Notes: a model not told the origin generated them from the letters alone. 64,000 nucleotides of DNA from Novosphingobium indicum (GCF_014645195.1 NZ_BMLK01000010.1:107768-171767); one strand, 5' to 3'. Counted from the first letter of the stretch, positions 54,854 to 63,946 are shown. A program made the numbers and translations.

Positions 54854-55563
54854 GGCGCCGCGCCTTTCTCGGCGCGGTACTCGCAAGTGCGATGCTGGCG
54901 GCTTGCCGGAGTAAAAACGGCGGGGCGGAGCAGACAGTCCTTGCCGAGGACTACGACGCCTTTTTCCTTTGGGCGGGCGTCAAGCCACCGGCATGGCTGA
55001 AGCGGGCGCGCACCGTCTATGCGCTGGCCGGAGAGGTGCGCCACCAGCCGGGCAGCCGGTTCGTGGGTCTGCGCGCGGTGCCGCGCGTATCGGGGACGCG
55101 GTTGTGGCTGACAGTGCGGGTGGAGCGGCTCGATTGGGACGAGGGTCTCTACCGCGCCGTGCTGCGCGAAGTGGACCGATGGGCGGCAGCGGGAAATGCG
55201 CTGGCGGGTCTACAGATAGACTTCGACGCAGCCACGCGCGGGCTCGATGGCTATGCCGAATTTCTCGCGGATCTGCGTGGCCGGCTGCCTTCGCAATGGA
55301 AGCTGTCCATCACCGGCCTCATGGACTGGAGCGCCGGCGGCGATCCGCAGGCGCTGGCGCGGCTGGCCGGGATCGTCGACGAGATCGTGGTGCAGACCTA
55401 TCAGGGCCGCCATACGATCCCCGGCTACGAGACCTATCTGGCTTCGCTGCAACGGCTCGGCATGCCCTATCGCATCGCCCTGGTCGAAGGCGGGGCGTGG
55501 CGCGCGCCGGAGGGGCTGGAAAGCGATCCGAACTTCAAGGGGTATGTCGTCTTTCTGCTTTGA
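54823..55563 (+). CDS. DUF3142-like lipoprotein (246 aa)
   Basis: A basic N-terminus leads to a lipobox (ASAMLAACRS), so the protein should be lipid-anchored. The mature part has the features of DUF3142: an early FFLWAGVKPPAWLKRARTVY, GLQIDFDAATRGLDGYAEFL, WKLSITGLMDWSAGGDP and VDEIVVQTYQGRHTIPGYET. Repeating strand-helix units with acidic residues at strand ends suggest a TIM-barrel like that of glycosidases, but catalysis is unproven. The ATG 54823 lies inside the end of the preceding gene, so the two are coupled. Confidence 0.68.
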   Translation: MGDQAQVLLVGRRAFLGAVLASAMLAACRSKNGGAEQTVLAEDYDAFFLWAGVKPPAWLKRARTVYALAGEVRHQPGSRFVGLRAVPRVSGTRLWLTVRVERLDWDEGLYRAVLREVDRWAAAGNALAGLQIDFDAATRGLDGYAEFLADLRGRLPSQWKLSITGLMDWSAGGDPQALARLAGIVDEIVVQTYQGRHTIPGYETYLASLQRLGMPYRIALVEGGAWRAPEGLESDPNFKGYVVFLL

Positions 55564-55660
55564 TCGCCCGACCGAAAGGATTGGGTGAACGGACCTCTCA
55601 AAACGATACAGCGAGCCGGATGCGATTGACCGCATGGCGCGCGCGAACCATGGTTGACGC

Positions 55661-56113
55661 ATGTTAAGGATTCTCCTCGCCGCTTCGTCGCTGGCTCTCG
55701 CCGCGGCCCCCGTTTCCGCTCAGGCCGCTCCGCAGGACTACGCCGAAGGCCAGGTGTGGCAATATGCCACGCGGGTGCAGGACACGGGCTCGCTGGTGAA
55801 GATCCAGAAGATCGAGATCGAGGATGGCCGTCCGGTCTATCACGTCAGTGTGATCGGCGTGCACTTTGCGAATTCGCAGAATGCCAGCACACTGCCGCAT
55901 CTGCCGGTTTCGGCGGAGACGCTGGACGCCAGCGTGACGCACAAGGTGCGTGCGCAGGGTGCCTTTGCGAACCTGTCGGTGGAAGCGGACATTGCCGAGT
56001 GGCATCAGGTCAACGGCGGCGTTCTCAGCGTAACGCTTGCCAAGGCGCTCAATGATGTCGACGTGATGCTGACGCGGGTGGACACCGAGCCCGATCAGGT
56101 CGTCGCTTCGTAA
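55661..56113 (+). CDS. Exported protein of unknown function (150 aa)
   Basis: A signal peptide (LRILLAASSLALAAAPVSAQ) precedes a beta-strand-rich domain starting DYAEGQVWQYATRVQDTGSL. The repeats of alternating hydrophobic residues (KIQKIEIEDGRPVYHVSVIG, DVDVMLTRVDTEPDQ) suggest a beta sandwich. No family is recognised. It follows the DUF3142 gene by about 100 bp and converges on a GGDEF gene. Confidence 0.65.
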   Translation: MLRILLAASSLALAAAPVSAQAAPQDYAEGQVWQYATRVQDTGSLVKIQKIEIEDGRPVYHVSVIGVHFANSQNASTLPHLPVSAETLDASVTHKVRAQGAFANLSVEADIAEWHQVNGGVLSVTLAKALNDVDVMLTRVDTEPDQVVAS

Positions 56114-56122
56114 GCAGCGTGT

Positions 56123-57400
56123 TCAGCCGGTAACGGCAAGGCGCGGGCCGACCAAGTCGTCGGGCGAGGTGCTACGCTTGTCGGCCGCGATGACGCAGTT
56201 CTTGCCGGCATTCTTGGCGGCATAGAGCGCGGCGTCTGCCATCGGGATGACGTCGGCTGCGTTGATCGAGGTTTCCGGTACCGTTGCAACACCGAACGAT
56301 GCGCTGATCGGAGCACCATGTACTTCCGAGAGGCTTTCGATGCGCATGCGCAGCATTTCTGCCTTCGCAGCGGCATCCTCGACGCCGCAGTTCGGCAGGA
56401 TCACCATCAATTCCTCGCCGCCATACCGCGCTACAACGTCGGAGGGCCGCAGGGCGCCGACGAACTGGCCGGCGACATCGCGCAGCACGGCGTCGCCCTT
56501 GGCGTGGCCGTAATTGTCGTTGAGGCGCTTGAAGTTGTCGAGATCGATCATCACCACAGACGTCGCCGCACCCGTGCGCTCGGCAAGGCTGAGATAGCGC
56601 TCGAGTGCGTCCTCCATGTACCGGCGGTTGTAGAGGCCGGTCAGCGGATCGCGCAGCGACTGGGTGCGCAGTTTCTCACGCAAGGCGATGTTGGACAGCG
56701 CCAGCGACATCGAGTCCGCAAGCGCCCGCGTGACGCGGCGAATGCCCTTGAGGTTCTGGAAGGCTTCGGCGCCGTCGTAGGCAAGCACCAGCAGGCCGAA
56801 AACCTGTCCGCGTGCCATCATGGGGACTTCGACGGTCGCGACGGAACCTATGTGGTGCATGCAGCACAGCGTGTCTGAACTGGCATCGTTGATGTGGGGC
56901 TTGCCGCGTTTCAGGGCCCAGCAGTTGCCGGGCAGCAGCGTAGCGGCCGGATCGAAGTTTTCGCTGACGTTCCAGGCTTTGGCCAGGTCGAGCCGGTCGC
57001 GCGAGTTGTTGAAGACGTAGAGAGCGCCGCCGTATTCGGGCAGCAGACGGTGGGCGGTGGCCATCAGGACGGCGCCGGCGTCGTCATGATCCTCCGCAGC
57101 TTGCAGCATGTCCGTCATGGCGAAGAGTTCTTCGATCTGACGGCTGGTGCCCTGCGCCTGATCGAAAAGTTCGAGGTGCTGCTTCATGTCGGCCGCAACC
57201 AGGCGTGTGGCTGCGAGCGCGACAAGGAGAACGAGGACGGAGCAGGTGACAGCGACGCCACCGGCGATCAGCGCACGGTGCCCGTCCAGAAAGATGGTCG
57301 AAGCGGCGGCAGCGACGTTCAGGGCCATCACGCCATGCATGGCGTGGCGCAGGCCTTTGTTCTGCCGATCGTTCGGCGCCAGAAGTCCCTCTTTTTGCAC
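56123..57400 (-). CDS. GAF-GGDEF diguanylate cyclase (425 aa)
   Basis: Makes c-di-GMP from two GTP. Two transmembrane helices at the N-terminus (about residues 25-65) precede a GAF-type domain (GGALYVFNNSRDRLDLAKAW, LLPGNCWALKRGKPHIND). The GGDEF domain has the active-site GGEEL (ARYGGEELMVILP) and the inhibitory site RPSD five residues before it. DLDNFKRLNDNYGHAKGD is the substrate-binding loop. The signal sensed is unknown. It may feed PilZ-domain effectors such as the one at 17591. Confidence 0.9.
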   Translation of the reverse strand: MQKEGLLAPNDRQNKGLRHAMHGVMALNVAAAASTIFLDGHRALIAGGVAVTCSVLVLLVALAATRLVAADMKQHLELFDQAQGTSRQIEELFAMTDMLQAAEDHDDAGAVLMATAHRLLPEYGGALYVFNNSRDRLDLAKAWNVSENFDPAATLLPGNCWALKRGKPHINDASSDTLCCMHHIGSVATVEVPMMARGQVFGLLVLAYDGAEAFQNLKGIRRVTRALADSMSLALSNIALREKLRTQSLRDPLTGLYNRRYMEDALERYLSLAERTGAATSVVMIDLDNFKRLNDNYGHAKGDAVLRDVAGQFVGALRPSDVVARYGGEELMVILPNCGVEDAAAKAEMLRMRIESLSEVHGAPISASFGVATVPETSINAADVIPMADAALYAAKNAGKNCVIAADKRSTSPDDLVGPRLAVTG

Positions 57401-57556
57401 CGCATCCCATCCAGTTGTTGTGGCTGCGCAAGGTATGCGAAAAAAGTTAATGGATTATCACGAATTACGCGTTTTGCCTGATTTTTGCGAAAGGCCAGCT
57501 TTTCTGGGCCTCTAGGCAGAGTAAAGGTCAAATAAGGGCAGGGTATTTCAAAATGT

Positions 57557-58078
57557 TCACCCCTTAACCCGCACTTGACCGAGAAAGTTGCGTTTGCCGA
57601 TTTCGAGCCCCTGATTTCTTAGAATTGCGTAGGCCATTGTGCTGTGAAAATAGAAATTGGGCAGGGAAAAGCTGAAAAGAAAGTCCTCGACAGTAAAATC
57701 CATGCGTATTGTGCCGAACTCAAAACGCATGTCCTGGCCGGCTATGGCATCCAGTTCGCCGGATTTCAGCGTTTTCAGAGCAGCAATGGATTCGTCGATT
57801 TCACTTCGCAGCGATGCGAAGTCGGAAGGAACCGGTTCGATTTCGGGATGGAAAACGCCTGCCTTCACGCCGGCAACGGCACGGGCGGAGTGATGGCCGC
57901 ATTCGAACACCTGCTTCGCGAAAGGCCACATGTCCGGCGCGATGCGCGCTTCGGTCAGGGCCTCGGCGGCGAGGTCCTTTTCAGCGCAGTGTGCTTCGGC
58001 AGTGGCGATGAGCCCGGAAATGCTTTCCAGGGTTTGCAAGCAGGTGGCGACGAAGGCTGTGTCGAGCGAGATGGTCAT
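57557..58078 (-). CDS. DUF1993 protein (173 aa)
   Basis: A helical-bundle protein of the DUF1993 family: TCLQTLESISGLIATAEAHC, MWPFAKQVFECGHHSARAVA and DFLFSFSLPNFYFHSTMAYA. The family is related to DinB-like four-helix bundles, and the His-Ser in FYFHSTMAYAILR is conserved; a metal site is possible. Function is unknown. It lies between two GGDEF genes on the same strand with gaps of 156 and 51 bp. Confidence 0.85.
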   Translation of the reverse strand: MTISLDTAFVATCLQTLESISGLIATAEAHCAEKDLAAEALTEARIAPDMWPFAKQVFECGHHSARAVAGVKAGVFHPEIEPVPSDFASLRSEIDESIAALKTLKSGELDAIAGQDMRFEFGTIRMDFTVEDFLFSFSLPNFYFHSTMAYAILRNQGLEIGKRNFLGQVRVKG

Positions 58079-58129
58079 GGCATTCTCCCAGGGTCTTTGG
58101 CCCGAGAGTAAAGCGGGTCTCGATGACGA

Positions 58130-59317
58130 TCAATCGGAAGGCTCAGCTTTCAATACGACGTTGCGACCGGCTTCCTTGGCGCGCAGAAGCGCTCCATCAG
58201 CGGCACGAAGGGCAGCGCGTGCATCGTCATAGGCATGCACGTCCGCTACGCCGGCAGAAAGCGTGATCTGTCCGAAGGGAACATCGGTCGTACGGTTGAC
58301 GAGGCGGCGCGAGGCAATTGCTTCCCTGGCTTCGTCGATGACGGCACAGGCTTCCGCCAGAAGCTTGTTGCGCAGCAGGACAACGAATTCCTCCCCGCCG
58401 TGACGGGCGACGTGGCAGGTGTCGTCGGAAATGGTCGCGAGCGACTGCGCCACAGTGCGCAGGACGCGGTCGCCGGCTTCATGGCCGTGCTTGTCGTTGA
58501 TCCGCTTGAACTCGTCGATGTCGCAGAAGGCGACGCACAGCGATTCGCCGGCCTCGCGGGTTGCGGTGTATTCCAGGTCATACCGGGCTTCGAAGGCCCG
58601 GCGATTGGGAAGCCCGGTCAGGTGATCGACCTCGGCCTCGGCGCGGGCATCGGCAAGCTGCCTTTGCAGGGCGTGCGTTTCACGTTCGGACCGGGAAAGT
58701 TCGCGGGCAACTTCACGCGTGCGATCGAGCATGTCACGCGCCAGCGTGGTGATCTGCGCGACCACGTCGTCGCTACCGTCGATGGCGGCAAGATCGTCGA
58801 CGTGGGCCTCGAGAGCGGTGTTGTAATCGCTGGTGGCAGTCTTCGCCGCGCAGGCGGTGATGGCGAAGGCGTCGATCGTTGCTTCCAGCCGGGCGATGAG
58901 CGAATGCAACCGCGCAGTGGCACTGTCCTGGACGCCCGAGCAGCGCACGTTCTCGAGCCACGCCACCGTAATCGGGTCACCTTCCGCCAGGCGCGTAGCG
59001 GTGAACTCGGCCAGCGCGGGATTGGCTCCGGTGATGATATCGTGGGCGGCTTCCAGCGTGAACGGGGTGACCGGCAGATCGTTCTCGACAATGAACTGCG
59101 AGATCTCGGCAAGCATTTCCAGGCGTTCGCGCCCGTCGAACGCATGCGTGTCTCGGGGCATGTCTGACGGGCGGTCAGTTACACCCTCCGACGGCACATC
59201 TGCCGGTAGAGCCGCGCCAAGTGCTTCGCGCCGGTCTCCGCCCAAGCCGAGCCATCGCATCCAGCCCCCCCGGGCCATGCTGGGATCATGTGCCGTCATA
59301 TTACGGTTAACGACCAT
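58130..59317 (-). CDS. GGDEF diguanylate cyclase with N-terminal helical domain (395 aa)
   Basis: The C-terminal GGDEF domain is complete: VDHLTGLPNRRAFEARYDLE, CDIDEFKRINDKHGHEAGDR and ARHGGEEFVVLL. There is no RxxD inhibitory site at the expected position, so feedback inhibition may be absent. The N-terminal part (about 60-220) is helical and acidic with a coiled coil (DRTREVARELSRSERETHAL), as in DgcB-like cyclases. No membrane helix is seen, so it should be cytoplasmic. Start ATG 59317; downstream ATGs are possible. Confidence 0.85.
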   Translation of the reverse strand: MVVNRNMTAHDPSMARGGWMRWLGLGGDRREALGAALPADVPSEGVTDRPSDMPRDTHAFDGRERLEMLAEISQFIVENDLPVTPFTLEAAHDIITGANPALAEFTATRLAEGDPITVAWLENVRCSGVQDSATARLHSLIARLEATIDAFAITACAAKTATSDYNTALEAHVDDLAAIDGSDDVVAQITTLARDMLDRTREVARELSRSERETHALQRQLADARAEAEVDHLTGLPNRRAFEARYDLEYTATREAGESLCVAFCDIDEFKRINDKHGHEAGDRVLRTVAQSLATISDDTCHVARHGGEEFVVLLRNKLLAEACAVIDEAREAIASRRLVNRTTDVPFGQITLSAGVADVHAYDDARAALRAADGALLRAKEAGRNVVLKAEPSD

Positions 59318-59456
59318 TTCTCGCTACGTTTAAGTTCACTAGTGCAAATATTTACACTGCGCACAGCATGACCGGGAAACGTTACTTTTTACTTGGCGTG
59401 AGTATGGGCAGTTTGTTGCGGAAGATCGTAAACGCTTGCTTCGCTTCCGCCGCGAA

Positions 59457-60206
59457 TCACGGAGCCGCGGGGGGCTCGCCGTCCGTGTCGATCTGTTCTT
59501 CAAGCGGCTGTGGAGGTTCGGCGACGCGACGCGCGCTGATGATCTTGACTTCGTCTTCGAAGATATCGCCCTTCATCACGCCTTCGCCTTTGGTGGCAGA
59601 GCGCGGCTGGTTCCAGATCGCCTCGACGACGTCCATACCGCCTGCGACGTGCCCGAAGGCGGCAAATCCTGCGCCGGGATCTTCCCCGGTGTTACCCTCC
59701 GATGCATCAAGCGCCGGCATGTCGGACAGCATGATCATGAAATCCGCTGTCGCCGTACCTGGTGCAAAGCGGGCCATGGATATCGTTCCGGCCTTGTGCA
59801 GGATGCTAGTCTGGTTCGTGCTCTCGTGCGCCACGGGATCGAACAGCTTGGCGCCATCGCGAACACCGCCCTGCAGCAGACCTGCCGGCTCGTCGCTGTA
59901 GCCCAGATGCATGGCGCGATAGAAAACTGCCCCGTCCATCCGCTTGCTGTCGACGTATTTGAGGAAGTTGGCCGTGGTCATCGGGGCATGCGTCTTGTCA
60001 AGATCGAGTGTAATCACGCCCAAGGCGGTCTTGAGCGCAACATAGACGTGCTCGACAGGTTCTGGCGCCGGGGCAGGCGCGGCAGCTGCCTTGACTGCCG
60101 GGGCCGCGCTTGCGGGCGCGTCCTGGGCAATGGCTAGCCCGGCACCGCATGCGAGCGACAGCGATGCGACGCATGCTGCAAGCAAGGATGCCGGACGAGC
60201 GCGCAT
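59457..60206 (-). CDS. Exported cyclophilin-type peptidyl-prolyl isomerase (249 aa)
   Basis: Speeds proline isomerisation during protein folding in the periplasm. A signal peptide with a Cys (SLLAACVASLSLACGAGLAI) and an Ala/Pro linker precede the cyclophilin domain: KTALGVITLDLDKTHAPMTT, NFLKYVDSKRMDGAVFYRAM, GTISMARFAPGTATADFMIM and FAAFGHVAGGMDVVEAIW. An insertion around residues 115-135 and a Glu/Pro tail are slightly unusual. It ends up 7 bp after gcrA on the same strand, so both are probably on one transcript. Confidence 0.92.
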   Translation of the reverse strand: MRARPASLLAACVASLSLACGAGLAIAQDAPASAAPAVKAAAAPAPAPEPVEHVYVALKTALGVITLDLDKTHAPMTTANFLKYVDSKRMDGAVFYRAMHLGYSDEPAGLLQGGVRDGAKLFDPVAHESTNQTSILHKAGTISMARFAPGTATADFMIMLSDMPALDASEGNTGEDPGAGFAAFGHVAGGMDVVEAIWNQPRSATKGEGVMKGDIFEDEVKIISARRVAEPPQPLEEQIDTDGEPPAAP

Positions 60207-60213
60207 GATCGGA

Positions 60214-60918
60214 TCAGCGAACGCGGGGGCCGCCGAACGGCAGCGGCGGAGGAGGACGGCGCGCGCCGCGCGGAAGCTGTGCCTGATAGGCCCGTCCGCA
60301 ATGCTCGACGCAGTAGGGGAAGCCAGGGTTCACCTTCTCACCGCAAAAGTGGAAATCCGGTTCGCCCGGGTGTCCCATCGGCCAACGGCAGACCCGGTCG
60401 TTGAGGTCGAGCAGGCTCGTCTTGTCGGCGATTTCAGGGCTGGGCTTTGCCGGCACGAGGCGGCGCGGCGGTGCCGGTGGGATCGGGGCCTGCTGGTCGC
60501 CCGGACCTTGGCGAAGAAAACCGCCGGGGCCGACCGAAACGATACGCGGCTTGTCGCTTGCCGGCTTGGGATCGTCGGCGGCAGCCGGGGCCGCAGGCGC
60601 GGCAGCACGAGCGGGTGCCGGGGCAGGCGCCGGTGCGGCGGGACGGGCAGGAGCCGGTGCCGGGGCAGGCGCCGCCTCGGCAGCCTTTGCTGCCGGTGGT
60701 TCGGCCGGAGCGGTCTTTGCCTTCTTGGGCGCCGCGGCGCGCGCGGGCTTCTCATTCGCCTTGACCGGGGAGGGGCGGGCCTTGAGGCCAAGGCGGTGCG
60801 CCTTGCCGATCACGGCATTGCGGCTCACACCGCCGAGTTCCTCGGCGATCTGGCTGGCCGTAGCCCCGCCTTCCCACATCTTGGTCAGCTTCTCGATCCG
60901 CTCGTCCGTCCAGCTCAT
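60214..60918 (-). CDS. gcrA: Cell-cycle regulator GcrA (234 aa)
   Basis: A sigma-70-associated cell-cycle regulator of alphaproteobacteria that works with GANTC methylation by CcrM. The N-terminal DNA-binding part is MSWTDERIEKLTKMWEGGAT, followed by ASQIAEELGGVSRNAVIGKA. A long Ala/Pro linker (about residues 60-130) leads to the polymerase-interacting C-terminal domain (RVCRWPMGHPGEPDFHFCG, PYCVEHCGRAYQ) with paired Cys. The start at 60918 is fixed by the conserved N-terminus; the in-frame upstream stretch is antisense to the permease gene. A GAATC site lies 36 bp upstream. Confidence 0.95.
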   Translation of the reverse strand: MSWTDERIEKLTKMWEGGATASQIAEELGGVSRNAVIGKAHRLGLKARPSPVKANEKPARAAAPKKAKTAPAEPPAAKAAEAAPAPAPAPARPAAPAPAPAPARAAAPAAPAAADDPKPASDKPRIVSVGPGGFLRQGPGDQQAPIPPAPPRRLVPAKPSPEIADKTSLLDLNDRVCRWPMGHPGEPDFHFCGEKVNPGFPYCVEHCGRAYQAQLPRGARRPPPPLPFGGPRVR

Positions 60919-60953
60919 TCCAATTCCGTTTCCGTGCATGGGAGCAATTCGCA

Positions 60954-60958
60954 GAATC
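60954..60958. promoter_or_regulatory. GANTC (CcrM) methylation site upstream of gcrA
   Basis: A single GAATC in the 99-bp divergent region between gcrA and the permease gene, 36 bp before the gcrA ATG. GcrA-controlled promoters carry such sites, so autoregulation is possible. Confidence 0.45.
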
Positions 60959-61017
60959 ACCCCGAAATTCTTACCACCCGCTTGCCTTGCAGGGCTGCAG
61001 CCGATAGTCGCCGGTCC

Positions 61018-61896
61018 ATGGCCGATCAATCGAATTCGACCGAACTGCTGGGGTCCACCGCGCAATCGCAGCCCCGCCGGTTTCCGGCAAAGGGAGAGCC
61101 CCTGATCCACCAGATCAACTGGGTGGGGCTCAAGACCCTTTATATGAAGGAGGTGCGCCGGTTCTTCAAGGTGCAGACCCAGACGATCTGGGCGCCCGCG
61201 ATAACCACGCTGCTGTTCCTCGTCATCTTCACGCTCGCGCTCGGTCGCGGCGGCAAGGAAGTGCTGGGCGTGAACTTTGCGACGTTCGTGGCGCCGGGCC
61301 TGATCGTCATGGGCATGATGCAGAATGCCTTCGCCAATGCCAGCTTCTCGTTTCTCTCGGGCAAGATCCAGGGGACCATCATCGATTTCCTGATGCCCCC
61401 TCTCAGCGAAGGCGAATTGATGCTGGCGATGGTGGCAGCAGCGGTCACGCGCGCCGTGCTGGTAGGGCTGGTGCTGTCGGGCGCCATGCTGCTGTGGCCC
61501 AGTGTCGACCTGTCGGTCGCGCATCCGTGGGCCATCGTGTGGTTCGGCCTGATGGGAGCGATCTTCTTGGCGCTGCTGGGCTTTTTGTCCTCGATCTGGG
61601 CTGAGAAGTTCGATCACAACGCGGCGATCACCAATTTCGTAATCGCGCCGCTCTCGCTGTTGTCGGGCACGTTCTACGTGATCGACAACCTCGCTCCGGG
61701 ATTCCAGGCGATCAGCCGGGTGAACCCGTTCTTCTACGTGATTTCGGGGTTCCGCTTCGGCTTCTTGGGTGCCAGCGACATCGGTGACACCAACATGGCC
61801 GTGCTGCACAGCGCGCTCGGTATCGGGCTGCTCAACGTGGTGCTGGCCCTGATCGTCTATTTCGTGCTGCGTTCGGGGTGGAAGCTCAAGGGCTGA
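61018..61896 (+). CDS. ABC-2 type transporter permease (292 aa)
   Basis: A membrane permease of the ABC-2 family with an N-terminal cytoplasmic part (about 50 aa) and six hydrophobic helices (PAITTLLFLVIFTLALG to VVLALIVYFVLRS). The early helix-adjacent MKEVRRFFKVQTQTIWAPAI and the NPFFYVISGFRFGFLGASD loop are characteristic. The cognate ATP-binding subunit is not next to it in this window, so it must be supplied from elsewhere. The substrate (polysaccharide, lipid or drug) is unknown. ATG 61018. Confidence 0.87.
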   Translation: MADQSNSTELLGSTAQSQPRRFPAKGEPLIHQINWVGLKTLYMKEVRRFFKVQTQTIWAPAITTLLFLVIFTLALGRGGKEVLGVNFATFVAPGLIVMGMMQNAFANASFSFLSGKIQGTIIDFLMPPLSEGELMLAMVAAAVTRAVLVGLVLSGAMLLWPSVDLSVAHPWAIVWFGLMGAIFLALLGFLSSIWAEKFDHNAAITNFVIAPLSLLSGTFYVIDNLAPGFQAISRVNPFFYVISGFRFGFLGASDIGDTNMAVLHSALGIGLLNVVLALIVYFVLRSGWKLKG

Positions 61897-61985
61897 GCTA
61901 TGACAATGGCCGCGCAGCCTAGGGTTGCGCGCGGTCAGTCACGCAACAGGAAGCATGAAGGCCTGAACCGGCCCCGGTGTGCCGA

Positions 61986-62366
61986 TCAGTGGGCCAGTCC
62001 GCGGCGCAGCTGATAGCGACCGTTGCGGAAATCCTCGAAGATCTGAGTGAGTGAGGGGTGGTCCACCGGGCCGCCATCGGGGTCGCCCGTCAGGTTCTGC
62101 TGGCTCACGTAGGCAACGTAGCTCGAATCCTCGTTCTCGGCGAGGAGATGGTAATAAGGCTGTTCGCGTCCCGGGCGCACGTCAACCGGGATCGACTGGT
62201 ACCATTCCTCGCTGTTGGCGAAGACGGGATCGATGTCGAATATGACGCCACGAAAGTCGTGGTGCTTGTGCCGCACAACGTCGCCGATGGCGAAGCGGGC
62301 ACGGGTCTGGCGGGGTGCGTCGATGACGCGGCCAGCCTGGGGGGAGAAGAACGAGGCCCTGTTCAT
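61986..62366 (-). CDS. hspQ: Heat shock protein HspQ (126 aa)
   Basis: HspQ (YccV) binds hemimethylated oriC and DnaA in enterobacteria and modulates Lon-dependent proteolysis. The core is FAIGDVVRHKHHDFRGVIFD, EEWYQSIPVDVRPGREQPYY and SYVAYVSQQNLTGDPDGGPV. Start ATG 62366 (MNRASFFSPQAGR) is chosen; the in-frame extension beyond it is the antisense of the tRNA gene. A C-terminal helix (LTQIFEDFRNGRYQ) is present. Confidence 0.92.
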   Translation of the reverse strand: MNRASFFSPQAGRVIDAPRQTRARFAIGDVVRHKHHDFRGVIFDIDPVFANSEEWYQSIPVDVRPGREQPYYHLLAENEDSSYVAYVSQQNLTGDPDGGPVDHPSLTQIFEDFRNGRYQLRRGLAH

Positions 62367-62519
62367 AGCCTCAATATAGGCCTGTGCGGATGCGAAACAA
62401 GCGAAGGGCCGATGCGATCCCCGCTTTTTGCAAACTCGGGGCTTGGCAAGCGCGATCATCTGGGCTACCGGCGCGCTTCTTCCGACCTGCGGCGTCCGCG
62501 CCGCATCGCGATCTCTAGC

Positions 62520-62610
<91 letters not shown>

Positions 62611-62731
62611 CCACGCTTTTTCAAGCAGGCTCACAACGTCTCAAGACGTCCAGAAAATCATTTAATTTCTGTAGGTTGCAGGATTTCGGCGTCTCAGGTA
62701 ATCTCGAGCCGGATCCTTTGAGCGCGCCGCA

Positions 62732-62755
62732 AAAGAGGGTCCCAAAGAGGGTCCC
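62732..62755 (+). repeat. Perfect 12-bp tandem repeat upstream of integrase
   Basis: AAAGAGGGTCCC occurs twice in direct succession, about 75 bp upstream of the integrase start. Such short direct repeats next to P4-type integrases may be arm-type binding sites. The same core arrangement (GGTCCYAAA then GGTCCYGAW) is seen at 2476-2499. Confidence 0.55.
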
Positions 62756-62827
62756 GATCCGGGGCCGACATACCACAGCAACCTTTGACCCATGGCGGGA
62801 AGGGGTCTTGAACAGGAGTTCAAGATC

Positions 62828-63946
62828 GTGACCAGTCATGCCCTGAATCGCCTCACCGCCACTCGAGTTGCCGGTATCAAGGAGCCAGGCCGCTACGCCG
62901 ACGGTGGTGGCCTGTTTCTGTTTGTCGATGCCACTCGCCGCCGCTGGCTGTTCCGTTACACTTGGCGCGGTGCCAAGAAGGAGCTGGGCCTCGGTAGTGC
63001 CCGGTCCTTGTCCCTGGCCAAGGCGCGGGAAAAGGCAGCCGAATATCGCGCCATGATCAGCGAGGGCAAAAATCCCAAGGCTGAGCGAGCAAAGGCAAAT
63101 CGGTACGTCACCTTTGGCGAATATGCGGACAGCTTCGTGGAAACGATGTCGCCTTCTTGGAAAAACGCGAAGCACATCGACCAATGGAAAATGACGCTGA
63201 CCGTCTATGCCGCGCCGATCCGGTCGCTGCTGTTGCACGAAATTGAGACCGATGACGTACTCAAAGTACTGCGGCCACATTGGAGTCGGGTTCCCGAGAC
63301 TGCCGACCGGCTCAGAGGACGCATCGAGAACGTACTTGATGCTGCCAAGGCAAACGGTCTGCGTGAAGGCGAAAATCCGGCGCGTTGGCGAGGTCATCTG
63401 GACCAAATCTTGCCTCGACGGCGGAAATCTTCGCGCGGCCATCATGCCGCCTTGCCATTCAATCGTATCAAGCGGTTCATGACCAAACTTCATGAACGTC
63501 CAGCTGTCGCAGCACGGGCTCTCGAATTTCTGATTCTGACTGCTGCCCGAACGGCTGAGGTGCTCCACGCGGATTGGGATGAGATCGATCTTCGCCAGCG
63601 GATCTGGATCGTTCCAGCCGAGCGAATGAAGGCCGAGCGGGAGCATCGGGTGCCATTGTGCGAGGCGGCGCTTGAAATTCTCAAGGCCACGCCTGCCAAG
63701 TCGCGATCCGGTTTGATCTTCAAGAATTCAGCGAAGGGCAACGCGCTCAGTATCATGGCGATGCCAATGCTGCTGCGCCGGATGGGCATCGAAGAAACCG
63801 TACACGGCTTTCGCTCTACCTTTCGGGACTGGGCATCCGAAACCACCAACTTTCCGAATGAAGTATGCGAGATGGCGTTGGCGCACACCATTCCGGGCAA
63901 AGCCGAGGCTGCTTATCGAAGGGGAGACCTCTTCACAGGCTGCTGA
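62828..63946 (+). CDS. P4-type tyrosine integrase, C-terminally truncated (372 aa)
   Basis: A site-specific recombinase with the N-terminal DUF4102 arm-binding domain (RYADGGGLFLFVDATRRRWL, FRYTWRGAKKELGLGSARSL) and a catalytic domain. That domain has Arg in TAARTAEVLHADWDE, His-x2-Arg in HGFRSTFRDWASETT and the second His in MALAHTIPGKAEAAY, where the Tyr nucleophile lies. The reading frame stops just after RRGDLFTGC, where members normally continue for about 20-30 residues. The stop lies inside a sequence resembling an insertion-sequence end. GTG 62828 follows AGGAG. Its site is the adjacent tRNA-Ser; the element it served extends to the right. Activity is doubtful. Confidence 0.85.
   Translation: MTSHALNRLTATRVAGIKEPGRYADGGGLFLFVDATRRRWLFRYTWRGAKKELGLGSARSLSLAKAREKAAEYRAMISEGKNPKAERAKANRYVTFGEYADSFVETMSPSWKNAKHIDQWKMTLTVYAAPIRSLLLHEIETDDVLKVLRPHWSRVPETADRLRGRIENVLDAAKANGLREGENPARWRGHLDQILPRRRKSSRGHHAALPFNRIKRFMTKLHERPAVAARALEFLILTAARTAEVLHADWDEIDLRQRIWIVPAERMKAEREHRVPLCEAALEILKATPAKSRSGLIFKNSAKGNALSIMAMPMLLRRMGIEETVHGFRSTFRDWASETTNFPNEVCEMALAHTIPGKAEAAYRRGDLFTGC

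Noticed and set aside
60919..61809. In-frame N-terminal extension of gcrA to over 500 residues
   Set aside because: The extension is antisense to the ABC permease; GcrA proteins start MSWTDERIEKL at 60918.
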